A DNA stretch of 64,000 nucleotides from Palsa-360 sp963710315 (GTDB lineage: Bacteria > Acidobacteriota > Terriglobia > Acidiferrales > UBA7541): the NCBI GenBank assembly GCA_963710315.1, contig CAVPZW010000005.1, forward strand, positions 62,001-126,000, written 5' to 3'. The position numbers and the translations under genes were made by a program. Positions 1-7,702 of the stretch are shown here, piece after piece. Each line of letters opens with the position of its first letter. The first letter of the stretch is position 1. A model generated the notes under the pieces. The model had not been told where the DNA came from, did not search any database, and worked only from the letters and a program-made list of their open reading frames with translations.

Positions 1-2
1 CG

Positions 3-857
3 CCGCTGGTGTGGGGCTTCACGGACGGGCCTCTGGCGGGCAAATATGACCTTTCCTTTGCCGTGCCTTCGCAGTGCGCGGAGGATTTGCGAGCCGGGCG
101 CGCCGATGTGGGCATCATTCCGTCCATCGAGTACCAGCGCATGGACGATGTAGTGGCCCTGCCGGGAATGGCCATTGCTTCCAAGCACGAAGTCCGCAGC
201 CTCCTTGTTGTTTCCAAAGTGCCGATCGAGATGGCGAAGAGTTTTGCGCTGGATACCAATTCGCGCAGCACGGTGGGCCTTGTGCGGATTCTCAGCCGGC
301 GGCACTGGAACATCGATCCCGAATTCATCGACATGCCGCCCGATGCGGATCAAATGCTGGCGCGCGCCGACGCGGCGCTGGTGATCGGTGACCCGGCGCT
401 GCGCCTTAGGCTTCGAGTTGATGCGCTGCAGGCGAAAAGCTCAACGGGGCAAGAGTGTTGCTGCTGCGAGGGCGAGGATGCCCAGCCCATCAAAGGCGTT
501 GAAACATTGTTTGTGTACGACATGGCGCAGCAGTGGCGGGAAATGACCGGCCTTCCCGCCGTGCTGGCGATTTGGGTGGCGCGCCGCGGCGTGCTCACGC
601 CGGAAATGTTTGCCGATTTTCAGGCCTCGCGCGACTATGGCCTTTCGCACATCGGCGATATCGCCGAGGGCGCTGCGCTGAAGCTGGAGCTTCCGCCGCG
701 CGAACTGGAACGCTACCTGACCGAGAACATTAATTTTTCGCTCGACGAGGAGAATCTGGCGGGCCTCAAGCGGTATTATGAGGAGTGCGCGCGCGCCGGC
801 CTCATTCCGCGAGCGCGCGAGTTGGAATTTGTAAACGGCGCGAGCGCCGCGCGGTAG
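3..857 (+). CDS. mqnA: MqnA, chorismate dehydratase (5' end cut by window)
   Basis: Periplasmic-binding-protein-like enzyme that removes water from chorismate to give 3-[(1-carboxyvinyl)oxy]benzoate, the first step of the futalosine menaquinone pathway. The open frame runs off the left edge; the first visible residues read PLVWGF, which in the family lies just after the N-terminal strand, so only about 10-15 residues are missing and the GTG at 9 is internal. Family-like signatures include the segment ADVGIIPSIEYQ (about residues 30-45) and the later ALVIGDPAL. A Cys-rich insert QECCCCEGED near residue 150 is unusual for the family. It lies about 100 bp upstream of mqnC on the same strand, and the pairing supports the assignment. 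Confidence 0.93.
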   Translation, partial: PLVWGFTDGPLAGKYDLSFAVPSQCAEDLRAGRADVGIIPSIEYQRMDDVVALPGMAIASKHEVRSLLVVSKVPIEMAKSFALDTNSRSTVGLVRILSRRHWNIDPEFIDMPPDADQMLARADAALVIGDPALRLRLRVDALQAKSSTGQECCCCEGEDAQPIKGVETLFVYDMAQQWREMTGLPAVLAIWVARRGVLTPEMFADFQASRDYGLSHIGDIAEGAALKLELPPRELERYLTENINFSLDEENLAGLKRYYEECARAGLIPRARELEFVNGASAAR

Positions 858-860
858 GCA

Positions 861-927
861 TGTAGCGCCCAGCTTCAGGTGGGCATGTGCGCGGATCCAG
901 TGTGCCCACCTGAAGCTGGGCGCTACA
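861..927. repeat. Perfect 25-bp inverted repeat between mqnA and mqnC
   Basis: Arms 861-885 and 903-927 are exact reverse complements around a 17-base loop. The left arm starts TGTAGCGCCCAGCTTCAGG. The transcript would form a strong hairpin between two co-directional genes. No T-run follows, so it is not a classical terminator. It shares the TGTAGCGCCC opening with the hairpin at 35160-35189. Confidence 0.9.
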
Positions 928-960
928 AGAGGAACCGCAGACTAAGAAGGAAACTTATCC

Positions 961-1995
961 ATGGGACTCTCACAACAAGAAGCGCTGGACCTGTTTCGCT
1001 CCGATGACCTCGTGGGCATCGGCATGGCGGCGATGGAAGTGCGCCGCAAGAAGACCGACCCGCGCATCGTGACCTATCAGATCGACCGCAACATCAACTA
1101 CACCAATTTTTGCACGGAATACTGCTCCTTCTGCGCGTTCTACCGCCCGCTGGGATCGAAGGAAGGCTACCTGCTCTCGTTCGAGTCGATCTATGAAAAG
1201 ATCGAGGAAATGATCGAGCTGGGCGGCACGGGCATTCTGTTGCAGGGCGGATTGCATCCGGACTTGCGCGTCGAGTATTACGAAAATTTGCTGCGCTCGC
1301 TCAAGCAGCGCTTTCCGCAAATTCATCTGCACTGTTTTTCCGCGCCGGAAATCGGCTGCATTGCGGAAGTGTCCGGTCTGACCGTGCGCGAAACGATTTC
1401 GCGGCTGATGGCCGCGGGGCTCGATTCGATTCCCGGCGGCGGCGCGGAAATTCTGGACGACGAAATTCGCGCGCGCATTTCCCGGCTCAAGTGCACTTCC
1501 GACGAATGGGAAGACATGCACCGCGTGGCGCACTCGCTGGGGATGCGAACTACAGCCACCATGATGTTCGGTTGCGGCGAGGAATACCGCCACCGCGTCA
1601 ATCACCTCGAGCGCCTGCGCCGCATTCAGGAGGACACAGGCGGCTTCACCGCGTTTATCCCCTGGATGTTCGCGCCGGACAACACGCCGCTTGGAAAAAA
1701 AGTTCCCGAAGCCACCGCCGTCGATTACCTGAAGACGCTGGCCATCAGCCGCCTGTATCTGGACAACATCGATCACATTCAATCCAGCTGGCTCACGCCT
1801 GGAATTAAGGTTTGCCAGGTGGGCTTGCAATTTGGCGCGGACGACGTGGGCAGCATTTTGATCGAGGAAAACGTGGTCTTCGCGGCAGGCGTGCGCAACC
1901 GCACTAACGAAGGCGAACTTCGCCGCATTATCGAGGACGCGGGCTATAGGCCCGCCCAGCGCGATACGCTGTATCGGTCCTATTCATTGAAATAG
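961..1995 (+). CDS. mqnC: MqnC, cyclic dehypoxanthinyl futalosine synthase
   Basis: Radical-SAM enzyme that cyclises dehypoxanthine futalosine in menaquinone synthesis. The protein has 344 residues, normal for the family. The cluster-binding motif CTEYCSFC (CX3CX2C) lies near residue 51, inside the context NINYTNFCTEYCSFCAFYR, which is more like MqnC than its relative MqnE. Other signals are the glycine-rich LQGGLHPDL and the SIPGGGAEI segment typical of the futalosine radical-SAM enzymes. ATG start at 961 is preceded by an AGAAGG ribosome-binding site at about 945-950. It follows mqnA, so the two probably work in one pathway although a hairpin separates them. Confidence 0.95.
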   Translation: MGLSQQEALDLFRSDDLVGIGMAAMEVRRKKTDPRIVTYQIDRNINYTNFCTEYCSFCAFYRPLGSKEGYLLSFESIYEKIEEMIELGGTGILLQGGLHPDLRVEYYENLLRSLKQRFPQIHLHCFSAPEIGCIAEVSGLTVRETISRLMAAGLDSIPGGGAEILDDEIRARISRLKCTSDEWEDMHRVAHSLGMRTTATMMFGCGEEYRHRVNHLERLRRIQEDTGGFTAFIPWMFAPDNTPLGKKVPEATAVDYLKTLAISRLYLDNIDHIQSSWLTPGIKVCQVGLQFGADDVGSILIEENVVFAAGVRNRTNEGELRRIIEDAGYRPAQRDTLYRSYSLK

Positions 1996-2024
1996 TCCCG
2001 CGAGTATGCGGAAAACGCACTCCA

Positions 2025-2117
2025 ATTTTGTCATTCCGAGCGAAGCGAGGAATCTCTCCTCGGTTTGAGCCAAAGAAAAGAAAGAGAGATTCCTCGCTTC
2101 GCTCGGAATGACAAAAT
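2025..2117. repeat. Perfect 34-bp inverted repeat between convergent genes
   Basis: Arms 2025-2058 and 2084-2117 are exact reverse complements around a 25-base loop. The arm includes TCATTCCGAGCGAAGCGAGG, a sequence I recall as recurrent in intergenic regions of several phyla. It sits between mqnC (+) and the RNase HI-MaoC gene (-), where a hairpin could end transcription from both sides. No transposase is nearby. Confidence 0.92.
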
Positions 2118-2171
2118 AATTCACTTTCAAATGTCTTCAGGAGTTATTTTTGGCGCGAGATTTCCAGCGTC

Positions 2172-3176
2172 CTACGCCGGGTTATGGGTGCGCTTGAACA
2201 CTAGAATTTTCGTGGTCAAAATCTGCACTGGGTCGCCGTCTTGGTTGACGGTTACGCAGCGCATTGTAACGACACCCTGATTCGGTTTGGAACGGGAAGG
2301 CCTAATTTCAAGAACCTCGCTATCGACCCGAAGTGTATCGCCGGGCCGTGTTGGCCTGGGCCATTCGGCCTGGGCGTTCAGGCCGATCAATCCACTGGCG
2401 AAAGGCAATCCTCCCGTTACCATGAGACGCATCGTCGCGGCGGCCGTATGCCAGCCGCTGGCGGCAAGTCCGCGAAACACGCTGTGCCGCGCGGCTGCAT
2501 CGTCAAGATGAAAGGGCTGCGGATCGAATTCCTCGGCGAACGCTTTGATTCGTTTCTCATCCATGCGGTATGTGCCGGAGGTGAATCGCTGGCCTACGCG
2601 CAAGTCTTCCAGATATAGCCCATTACTGGCCGGCGCGGCGATTTTCGCGCGCGCGGGCGGCGGATCTTTTGCCGCCGGCGCGCTCCCGTATGCGGGCTTC
2701 ACGCCGCTGGTGTTGTCCAGCGCGGCGTTGGCCAAATCGTCGGCGTCGCGGTTTTGCTCGCGCGGCACATATTGGATCGTGAAGGACTCCAGGCTCGCGG
2801 CTTGCTTTTTGGCGCGCTCGTGCAGCGGGCGCAAATCCGGATGCTTTACTTTGTAAATGCCTTTGATCTGATTGACGATCAGTTGAGAATCGCTGAACAC
2901 GCGCAGCCGGCGGATGCCGCTGGCCGCCGCGTAATCGAGCGCCGCGATCAGCGCGTAATATTCGGCGACGTTGTTGGTGGTGCGGCCAATATACTTTCCC
3001 AGGGATTCGTGCGTCTTGCCGTCGGGACGCCGCACCACCACTCCGTAGGCCGCGGGGCCTGGATTTCCGCGCGCCGCGCCGTCGATATTCGCGGTGTATG
3101 CGCCTTCCCGATGCGCCGAGTGAGTTTCAGGCTCCTCGAACAAATGTCCGGATGATTTGTGCGTGGGTTTGATCAT
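2172..3176 (-). CDS. RNase HI-like / MaoC-like dehydratase fusion protein
   Basis: A 334-residue protein joining two families not normally linked. Residues about 27-154 are an RNase HI domain: the acidic active-site residues are visible as D32 (NIDGAARGNPG), E72 (NNVAEYYAL), D96 (VFSDSQL) and an Asp in the D144-D147 cluster (NRDADDLAN). After an Ala/Pro-rich linker (about 157-186), residues 187-331 are a MaoC-type hot-dog domain with the hydratase signature D219-X2-P-X-H224 (FDPQPFH). RNase HI removes RNA from RNA/DNA hybrids; MaoC domains hydrate enoyl-CoA. The reading frame is continuous through the join. It starts 18 bp after the zinc-ribbon gene and is probably co-transcribed with it. Whether both domains are active is not known. 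Confidence 0.85.
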   Translation of the reverse strand: MIKPTHKSSGHLFEEPETHSAHREGAYTANIDGAARGNPGPAAYGVVVRRPDGKTHESLGKYIGRTTNNVAEYYALIAALDYAAASGIRRLRVFSDSQLIVNQIKGIYKVKHPDLRPLHERAKKQAASLESFTIQYVPREQNRDADDLANAALDNTSGVKPAYGSAPAAKDPPPARAKIAAPASNGLYLEDLRVGQRFTSGTYRMDEKRIKAFAEEFDPQPFHLDDAAARHSVFRGLAASGWHTAAATMRLMVTGGLPFASGLIGLNAQAEWPRPTRPGDTLRVDSEVLEIRPSRSKPNQGVVTMRCVTVNQDGDPVQILTTKILVFKRTHNPA

Positions 3177-3194
3177 CGAATCGGTACGCCACGA

Positions 3195-3983
3195 TTAATT
3201 TTCATGAGCAGGCGTGGTGGGCGGTTCTCCGGCGGAGGCTGTGGCGGATGCAGAAGTAGCGGAGAGGCCGGGCGCAGCTCCGTAGTACAAGATCCGCGTG
3301 CATGTCTCGCAGTGAAAAAATCCTTCATTGTTTTCGCGCTGCAATTGCTGAATCACGTGCGGGCGAATGTGAACGCCGCACTGGCCGCAACCTTCGCCGC
3401 GAATTTCGGCCAGCGCGATGCCGCCGTGGCGCTTGGCGATGCGCTCGTAGTGGTCCACCAAATCTTCCGGGATAGCTTTTATCGTCGCGGCGCGCAAGGC
3501 TTCGGCAGCGGTCAATTCTTTTTGCGCGGCATTGTACTCGGCCTGAATCGTCTGGCGTTCCTTGGCCGCAAGCGCTTCAACTTCCTTCACCTTTGCTTCG
3601 GCCGCTTTCACTTGCCGGTCGTACTCCTCGCCTGAAACCATGCGTTCCAGCAAACGGTCTTCGGCCTTGGCAATTTCGTCTTCGGCATTCTGGATTTCGT
3701 GCAGCAGGGCTTTGTAGGCTTCGTTGCTCTTGACCTCGCCGCTCTGGCTTCGGTATTTCTTGGCGCGTTCTTTCCACTGTTCGACGTCCATCTCGTACGT
3801 CTTGCGCTCTTTTTGTCCGGTAAGCAGCGCTTCCTTAGCCGCAGCGACTTGCTGCTTGGCGGCCGTAACGCGCCCTTCGACTTCCGCCAGGCGCTTGGGG
3901 AACTGCGCCAGGCGTTCGCGAATTCCAATCAGGCGGAAATCCACGGCCTGCAATTCAATAAGTGGTTTGAGGTGTGGATGCAT
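3195..3983 (-). CDS. Coiled-coil C4-type zinc-ribbon protein
   Basis: A 262-residue cytoplasmic protein. Residues about 20-165 are charged, Lys/Glu/Ala-rich and predicted to form a long antiparallel coiled coil. Residues 196-235 form a zinc ribbon with C199-X2-C202 and C225-X2-C228 (GCGQCG and HCETC). This is the architecture of the widespread bacterial zinc-ribbon family related to chlamydial CdsZ and Helicobacter HP0958. Biochemical roles are poorly settled, and binding of RNA or protein-export partners has been proposed. The C-terminal 25 residues are a low-complexity Ser/Thr/Ala tail. It is the first gene of a two-gene unit with the RNase HI-MaoC fusion. Confidence 0.88.
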   Translation of the reverse strand: MHPHLKPLIELQAVDFRLIGIRERLAQFPKRLAEVEGRVTAAKQQVAAAKEALLTGQKERKTYEMDVEQWKERAKKYRSQSGEVKSNEAYKALLHEIQNAEDEIAKAEDRLLERMVSGEEYDRQVKAAEAKVKEVEALAAKERQTIQAEYNAAQKELTAAEALRAATIKAIPEDLVDHYERIAKRHGGIALAEIRGEGCGQCGVHIRPHVIQQLQRENNEGFFHCETCTRILYYGAAPGLSATSASATASAGEPPTTPAHEN

Positions 3984-4152
3984 TGACCGAGCATTTTAGC
4001 ACACCTGCCGCGCCTGTCCCGGATTTGAAATTAATGCGGCCCCGCGGTTTTCCCTGGCGATTTTTCGCGGTAGACTCTTGAACCTGTTTCGTGCGGTCCC
4101 CCATGCGTAGCCCGCATGGAGGCCGCATGCGAAATTCTCAGGAGGACGTCAA

Positions 4153-4350
4153 ATGCCGGATGTGCATATTTTGTGGCTCGCGGGGCGCACCGTCGATCAA
4201 AAGCGCAAAGTTGTGGAGGGCATCACCAAAGTGCTGGTGGATGAAGCGGGCGCCAAGCCGGAGTCAACTCACATTGTGTTTGTGGATATTCCACACACGG
4301 ATTTCGCTTCGGGCGGAATGCTGGTCGCGGATAAGAATAAGAAATCGTAG
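4153..4350 (+). CDS. 4-oxalocrotonate tautomerase-like protein
   Basis: A 65-residue tautomerase-superfamily subunit. After removal of Met the N-terminus is Pro (MPDVHILW), the catalytic general base of the family, and the length matches the usual 60-65 residues. The middle reads RTVDQKRKVVEGITKVLVDE, the amphipathic helix expected after strand 1. The C-terminal part has the TDFASGG loop where family members have a His/Gly segment. A strong AGGAGG lies about 7 bases before the ATG. It stands alone between a coiled-coil protein and a pilin-like protein, so the substrate cannot be inferred. Confidence 0.85.
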   Translation: MPDVHILWLAGRTVDQKRKVVEGITKVLVDEAGAKPESTHIVFVDIPHTDFASGGMLVADKNKKS

Positions 4351-4360
4351 GGGGGAGCAA

Positions 4361-4433
4361 GTGGCGCGGGCTTCAGCCTGCAGGGTTTGATTCTTGCAAG
4401 AACTAAACCCGCACAGGCTGAAGCCTATGCCAC
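4361..4433. repeat. GGCTTCAGCC-type dispersed palindrome, copy 1
   Basis: Imperfect inverted repeat; left arm GTGGCGCGGGCTTCAGCCTG, right arm ending CAGGCTGAAGCCTATGCCAC, with a short TTCTTGCAAGAA palindrome in the loop. It lies between convergent genes (tautomerase and pilin-like protein). Closely similar copies are at 17824, 21200, 33067, 38612 and 58433. Confidence 0.9.
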
Positions 4434-4455
4434 GAAAAGCTCCGAGAAAAACGCT

Positions 4456-4857
4456 TCAATCGAGCTGATGGACTTCCATGGTCTGATCGATCGTGAATGT
4501 TGGGAAGTGCGGAGGCGTAACGCCGGCGGGATTTTCCACGGGCGGCGGCGTGTAGGTGGCGGTTATCGTAAAACCAGTTGCCGAAGACTCAGCCGCGTAC
4601 GTGTAACCGTCGCGGCTGGTTCGCGTGATGTTCATCGTGCCAGAAGATGAAAGCGTGGCAAGATCGGTGTAAGAACCGTTCTGCGTGAAATACAATCGCT
4701 CGGCCTGCGCGAGGGACACTAAGTCGTTCTTCACGCCTACCAGGCTAATCGTTTGCGTCACCACCTGGCCCTTTTCGGGCGCGGCTTGTTTCAAGGTGTA
4801 CATGTAGATGCCGAGGCCGAGCGCGGCGGTGACCAGAAGGCCAAGAAGTCCCTTCAT
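4456..4857 (-). CDS. Type IV pilin-like (pseudopilin-like) small membrane protein
   Basis: A 133-residue protein with one N-terminal membrane segment (MKGLLGLLVTAALGLGIYMY) and an exported domain. The segment AERLYFTQNGSYTDLATL resembles the region after the pilin helix where many pseudopilins carry a xxYxxxNGxYP-like motif. A classical prepilin peptidase site (G followed by FTLIE) is not present, so it is either a diverged minor pilin or an unrelated anchored protein. No secretion or pilus genes are close by. It stands alone and converges on the tautomerase gene. Confidence 0.6.
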   Translation of the reverse strand: MKGLLGLLVTAALGLGIYMYTLKQAAPEKGQVVTQTISLVGVKNDLVSLAQAERLYFTQNGSYTDLATLSSSGTMNITRTSRDGYTYAAESSATGFTITATYTPPPVENPAGVTPPHFPTFTIDQTMEVHQLD

Positions 4858-4952
4858 CGCTGTTTTCCCTCAATACAAATTATACGCCGGTGGCGATTTC
4901 CTGTGCCGGAGGGCTCACCGGGTGTGCAATTTCGAGCAACCCCCTGTCCCTC

Positions 4953-4997
4953 TTGTGATTTGATCCGGTAATCGACTATAGTGCCGGTACCCGGCAC
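4953..4997 (+). promoter_or_regulatory. Candidate sigma-70-type promoter with overlapping palindrome, upstream of FecR gene
   Basis: TTGTGA at 4953-4958 and TATAGT at 4977-4982 are 18 bases apart, a fair -35/-10 pair. A perfect palindrome with 7-bp arms, GTGCCGGTACCCGGCAC (4981-4997), covers the expected transcription start and could be a repressor site. The downstream start codon is at 5043. Assigned by eye only. Confidence 0.45.
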
Positions 4998-5042
4998 GGT
5001 AATTATCAGCCGGATTCTAGGATTTGATTTGGGGTGAACGCC

Positions 5043-6353
5043 ATGAAGATTCTTTTGCTGGCCCCATTAAGTGAACGATTTGGAATTCCAGCTTGCCGTT
5101 CTGCGATTTTCCGCCGCATCAACTTTGCCGCCATACTTTTTCTAGCCGCAATCCTTGCGTCGGAAACTGCCCCCGGCTCCCGCGCATTTGCAGCGACTCC
5201 GCCGGGCGTCCCGGCTGCTTCCGCCGTCAGCATTGTCGGAAAGGACGCGCAGTTGAATGGCGTGCCGATGCCGGCGGGCGCGACACTTTTTCCGGGTGAC
5301 GTTATCCGGCTGGGCGAGGCCTCCACGGCAGCGCTGCGATTTGGAAATAGTTTGCTGCTCGCGGCTCCGCTCACCGAGTTGGTGGTCGAATCCGAAGGCG
5401 TAAGCTTGCGGAATGGACGCCTTCAGGTGCGCGCAGGTGGCGTGGAATCCTTCGCAGTCTCTGCTCCCTTTTTCCATGTGAGTGTTGCCGCGTTCGGAGG
5501 AATACCAAGCTCGGCGGAAATTCGCCTGGGCGGCACGCGCGCGCAAGTTTCCGCCGTCGCAGGCGCCGCGGACCTGACGGCCACGGGCATTGTAGAGCCC
5601 TACACGCTACACGCCGGGGAAACGGCTACTCTGGATGCCACCGGTGAAGCTGCCACCCCCGATCAAGGCGCTGCCAGCCCGGCAGCGGGCCAGGTATCTC
5701 GTCTTCTCCCACAAGTGCAGATTGACCGCGAATCGCAGCACATCGTGGCCGCGGTTTCCGATCGCCTCTACTGGAATGACGATCTGCGCAGCGGCCCTAC
5801 CGGACGCGCGCACGTCACGCTGAAGGATGGTTCGCAACTGAATCTGGGTTCGGATTCCTCCCTGCGCATCATCCAGCACGACGCACAGGCGCAGCAAACG
5901 CAGCTGGACCTGCTGGTCGGCCGCTTAAGGGGGAAAATTACAAAAGTGACGCGCCTGGGAGCGAAGTTCGAAATCCACACTCCCATGGGGGTTGCGGGCC
6001 TGATCGGTACGGACTTGTCCCTTTGGGTCACGGATGATTTCGTGGAGTTGATGGTGTTCGAGGGCACGGTGCGCTTTACCACCTTGGACGGCAAATCCAT
6101 CATAGTGACTGCCGGGAATAAGGTTCGCATTTCGAAGGCGGGAGTGTTCGAAGGACCGCTTCCCACAACTTCCCAGGAAGTACAGACCACCCAGAGCCTC
6201 ACTGACATTGCAGGATCCGCGAGGCAGGGTGCAGCGGTCGCCGCGACACGCCCGACCCTGCCCACTGCAATCATTTTGGCAGGCACTGCAGCCGGTGTAG
6301 GTATAGGGGTTTGGCAAGCCACTCGTTCCACAGTGAGTACCTCTATCCCGTAA
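5043..6353 (+). CDS. FecR-domain exported protein
   Basis: A protein of about 436 residues with an N-terminal hydrophobic export segment (about residues 20-45), a beta-rich region, a FecR-like domain (about residues 230-345, with the phrases LKDGSQLNLGSDSSL and FEIHTPMGVAGLIGTD) and a C-terminal hydrophobic segment (AIILAGTAAGVGIGVWQ). FecR domains in this type of protein usually lie in the cell envelope; here there is no ECF sigma factor beside it, so it is unlikely to be a TonB-linked anti-sigma factor. I chose ATG 5043 over GTG 5034 because a GGGG run lies about 8 bases upstream. It precedes the polysaccharide gene run, and a role at the envelope is plausible but unproven. Confidence 0.8.
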   Translation: MKILLLAPLSERFGIPACRSAIFRRINFAAILFLAAILASETAPGSRAFAATPPGVPAASAVSIVGKDAQLNGVPMPAGATLFPGDVIRLGEASTAALRFGNSLLLAAPLTELVVESEGVSLRNGRLQVRAGGVESFAVSAPFFHVSVAAFGGIPSSAEIRLGGTRAQVSAVAGAADLTATGIVEPYTLHAGETATLDATGEAATPDQGAASPAAGQVSRLLPQVQIDRESQHIVAAVSDRLYWNDDLRSGPTGRAHVTLKDGSQLNLGSDSSLRIIQHDAQAQQTQLDLLVGRLRGKITKVTRLGAKFEIHTPMGVAGLIGTDLSLWVTDDFVELMVFEGTVRFTTLDGKSIIVTAGNKVRISKAGVFEGPLPTTSQEVQTTQSLTDIAGSARQGAAVAATRPTLPTAIILAGTAAGVGIGVWQATRSTVSTSIP

Positions 6354-6451
6354 AGCGCCGTTCGCACGCGTTTGAAAAATTGACCGCGCCCACGCCGCCC
6401 TCGCTGCTTGACCTGTCTTTACATTGGCTGTTACCGTCGTTCTGACCCTTC

Positions 6452-7582
6452 ATGACGGAGCGCATCCCGCAGGGACGCATACCGGAACTCGACGGCCTTC
6501 GCGGGACGGCCATCCTGCTTGTTCTGGTCGGGCACTACTTCGCCGCTCCGGGCAAGGGCGCGGTGCGTTTTCTCAGCGGCTATTGGGTCCGCCTGGGCTG
6601 GACGGGGGTGGACCTGTTTTTCGTTCTGTCCGGATTTTTGATTGGCGGGATTCTGCTGGCGGTTCGCGACTCGCCCAATTATTTCAAAACATTTTATGCG
6701 CGCAGATTTTTCCGCATCATTCCCATTTATTACGCTTGGATTGCCATCTACGCCGTTCTATTCCTCATCGCAAGAGCGTTTCTAACCGCGCGAGTGGGGT
6801 CCGTCCAGAAGATCGACATTTCCATTCTTGCGCATTTTCTTTTTCTGCAGAATTTTCATGACTTTCTCAAAAGCACTGTTTCTTTCTGGTGGTTTTCCTT
6901 GACGTGGTCGCTGGCCGTGGAAGAGCAATTTTATCTTGTAGCGCCGGTCCTGGTGCGCTACCTGCCGAAGCGCGTTCTCGCGCTGGTGCTCATAGCGGTC
7001 ATGTTCGGCGCGCCGATTTTGCGATTCGTGGTCCGCAATGGTTTTTCGGATGGGCCGTGGCTTGCCTATCGGCTGATGCCTTGCCGCGCGGATTCGCTCG
7101 CCGCGGGCGTCCTCGCGGCTTTGCTTTGGAACAATCCCAAAGCGCGGGCGTGGATCGAAGCGCACGCGTTGCTTTTATATGGCCTGTTCGCCATTCTGTT
7201 CGCGGGAGTGGCCTACATTTGGAGGTATCACTCCGACCCGTTGCTTCCATTGACGCAAACTGCCGGGTACACCTGGCTGGCGCTGTTTTTTGCGGTGCTG
7301 CTGCTTCTGGTTGTTTCGCGGCGCGCATCGCTTCTGGCTGCCCTGATGAGGCTTGGATTTCTGCGCGAGATTGGCGGCGTTTCGTACTGCATTTACATCA
7401 TCCACACGGCGGTATTCCTGTTCTGTCACCAGCTTCTGCTGCATGCGCTTCCGGCCGCCACCGATGTGAAGGCCGCGGGAGTCACGCTGCTTGCCGCTTT
7501 GGCGACCTATGGCATCGCGAAATTGTCCTGGAAATATCTTGAGCAGCCTCTGGTTCGGCGCGGCCACGCCTTCCAATATTGA
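6452..7582 (+). CDS. Acyltransferase 3 family membrane protein
   Basis: A 376-residue integral membrane acyltransferase of the OafA/YrhL type, which O-acylates sugars of surface polysaccharides or lipids. The protein starts RIPELDGLRGTAILLVLVGHY, containing the typical R-x10-H active-site arrangement (Arg near residue 11, His near 27). About ten hydrophobic segments span the rest, with FSLTWSLAVEEQFYL, another family hallmark, near residue 150. It lies just upstream of the amidotransferase/carbamoyltransferase/glycosyltransferase run on the same strand, which suggests acetyl or other acyl decoration of the same polymer. Confidence 0.9.
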   Translation: MTERIPQGRIPELDGLRGTAILLVLVGHYFAAPGKGAVRFLSGYWVRLGWTGVDLFFVLSGFLIGGILLAVRDSPNYFKTFYARRFFRIIPIYYAWIAIYAVLFLIARAFLTARVGSVQKIDISILAHFLFLQNFHDFLKSTVSFWWFSLTWSLAVEEQFYLVAPVLVRYLPKRVLALVLIAVMFGAPILRFVVRNGFSDGPWLAYRLMPCRADSLAAGVLAALLWNNPKARAWIEAHALLLYGLFAILFAGVAYIWRYHSDPLLPLTQTAGYTWLALFFAVLLLLVVSRRASLLAALMRLGFLREIGGVSYCIYIIHTAVFLFCHQLLLHALPAATDVKAAGVTLLAALATYGIAKLSWKYLEQPLVRRGHAFQY

Positions 7583-7702
7583 TTTATCGGGCCGCTAATT
7601 TCCGTGCTGGGCCGAAATCCAGCTGCGGCATTGCAACCGTGTGCACAACATTTTGCAGGTAAGGGTGGAACTGCGGGTCCGTTCACGGTAAAGTAACGCG
7701 GA

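Noticed and set aside
2025..2117. The inverted repeat as ends of an insertion sequence
   Set aside because: Only about 25 bases lie between the arms and no transposase is near.
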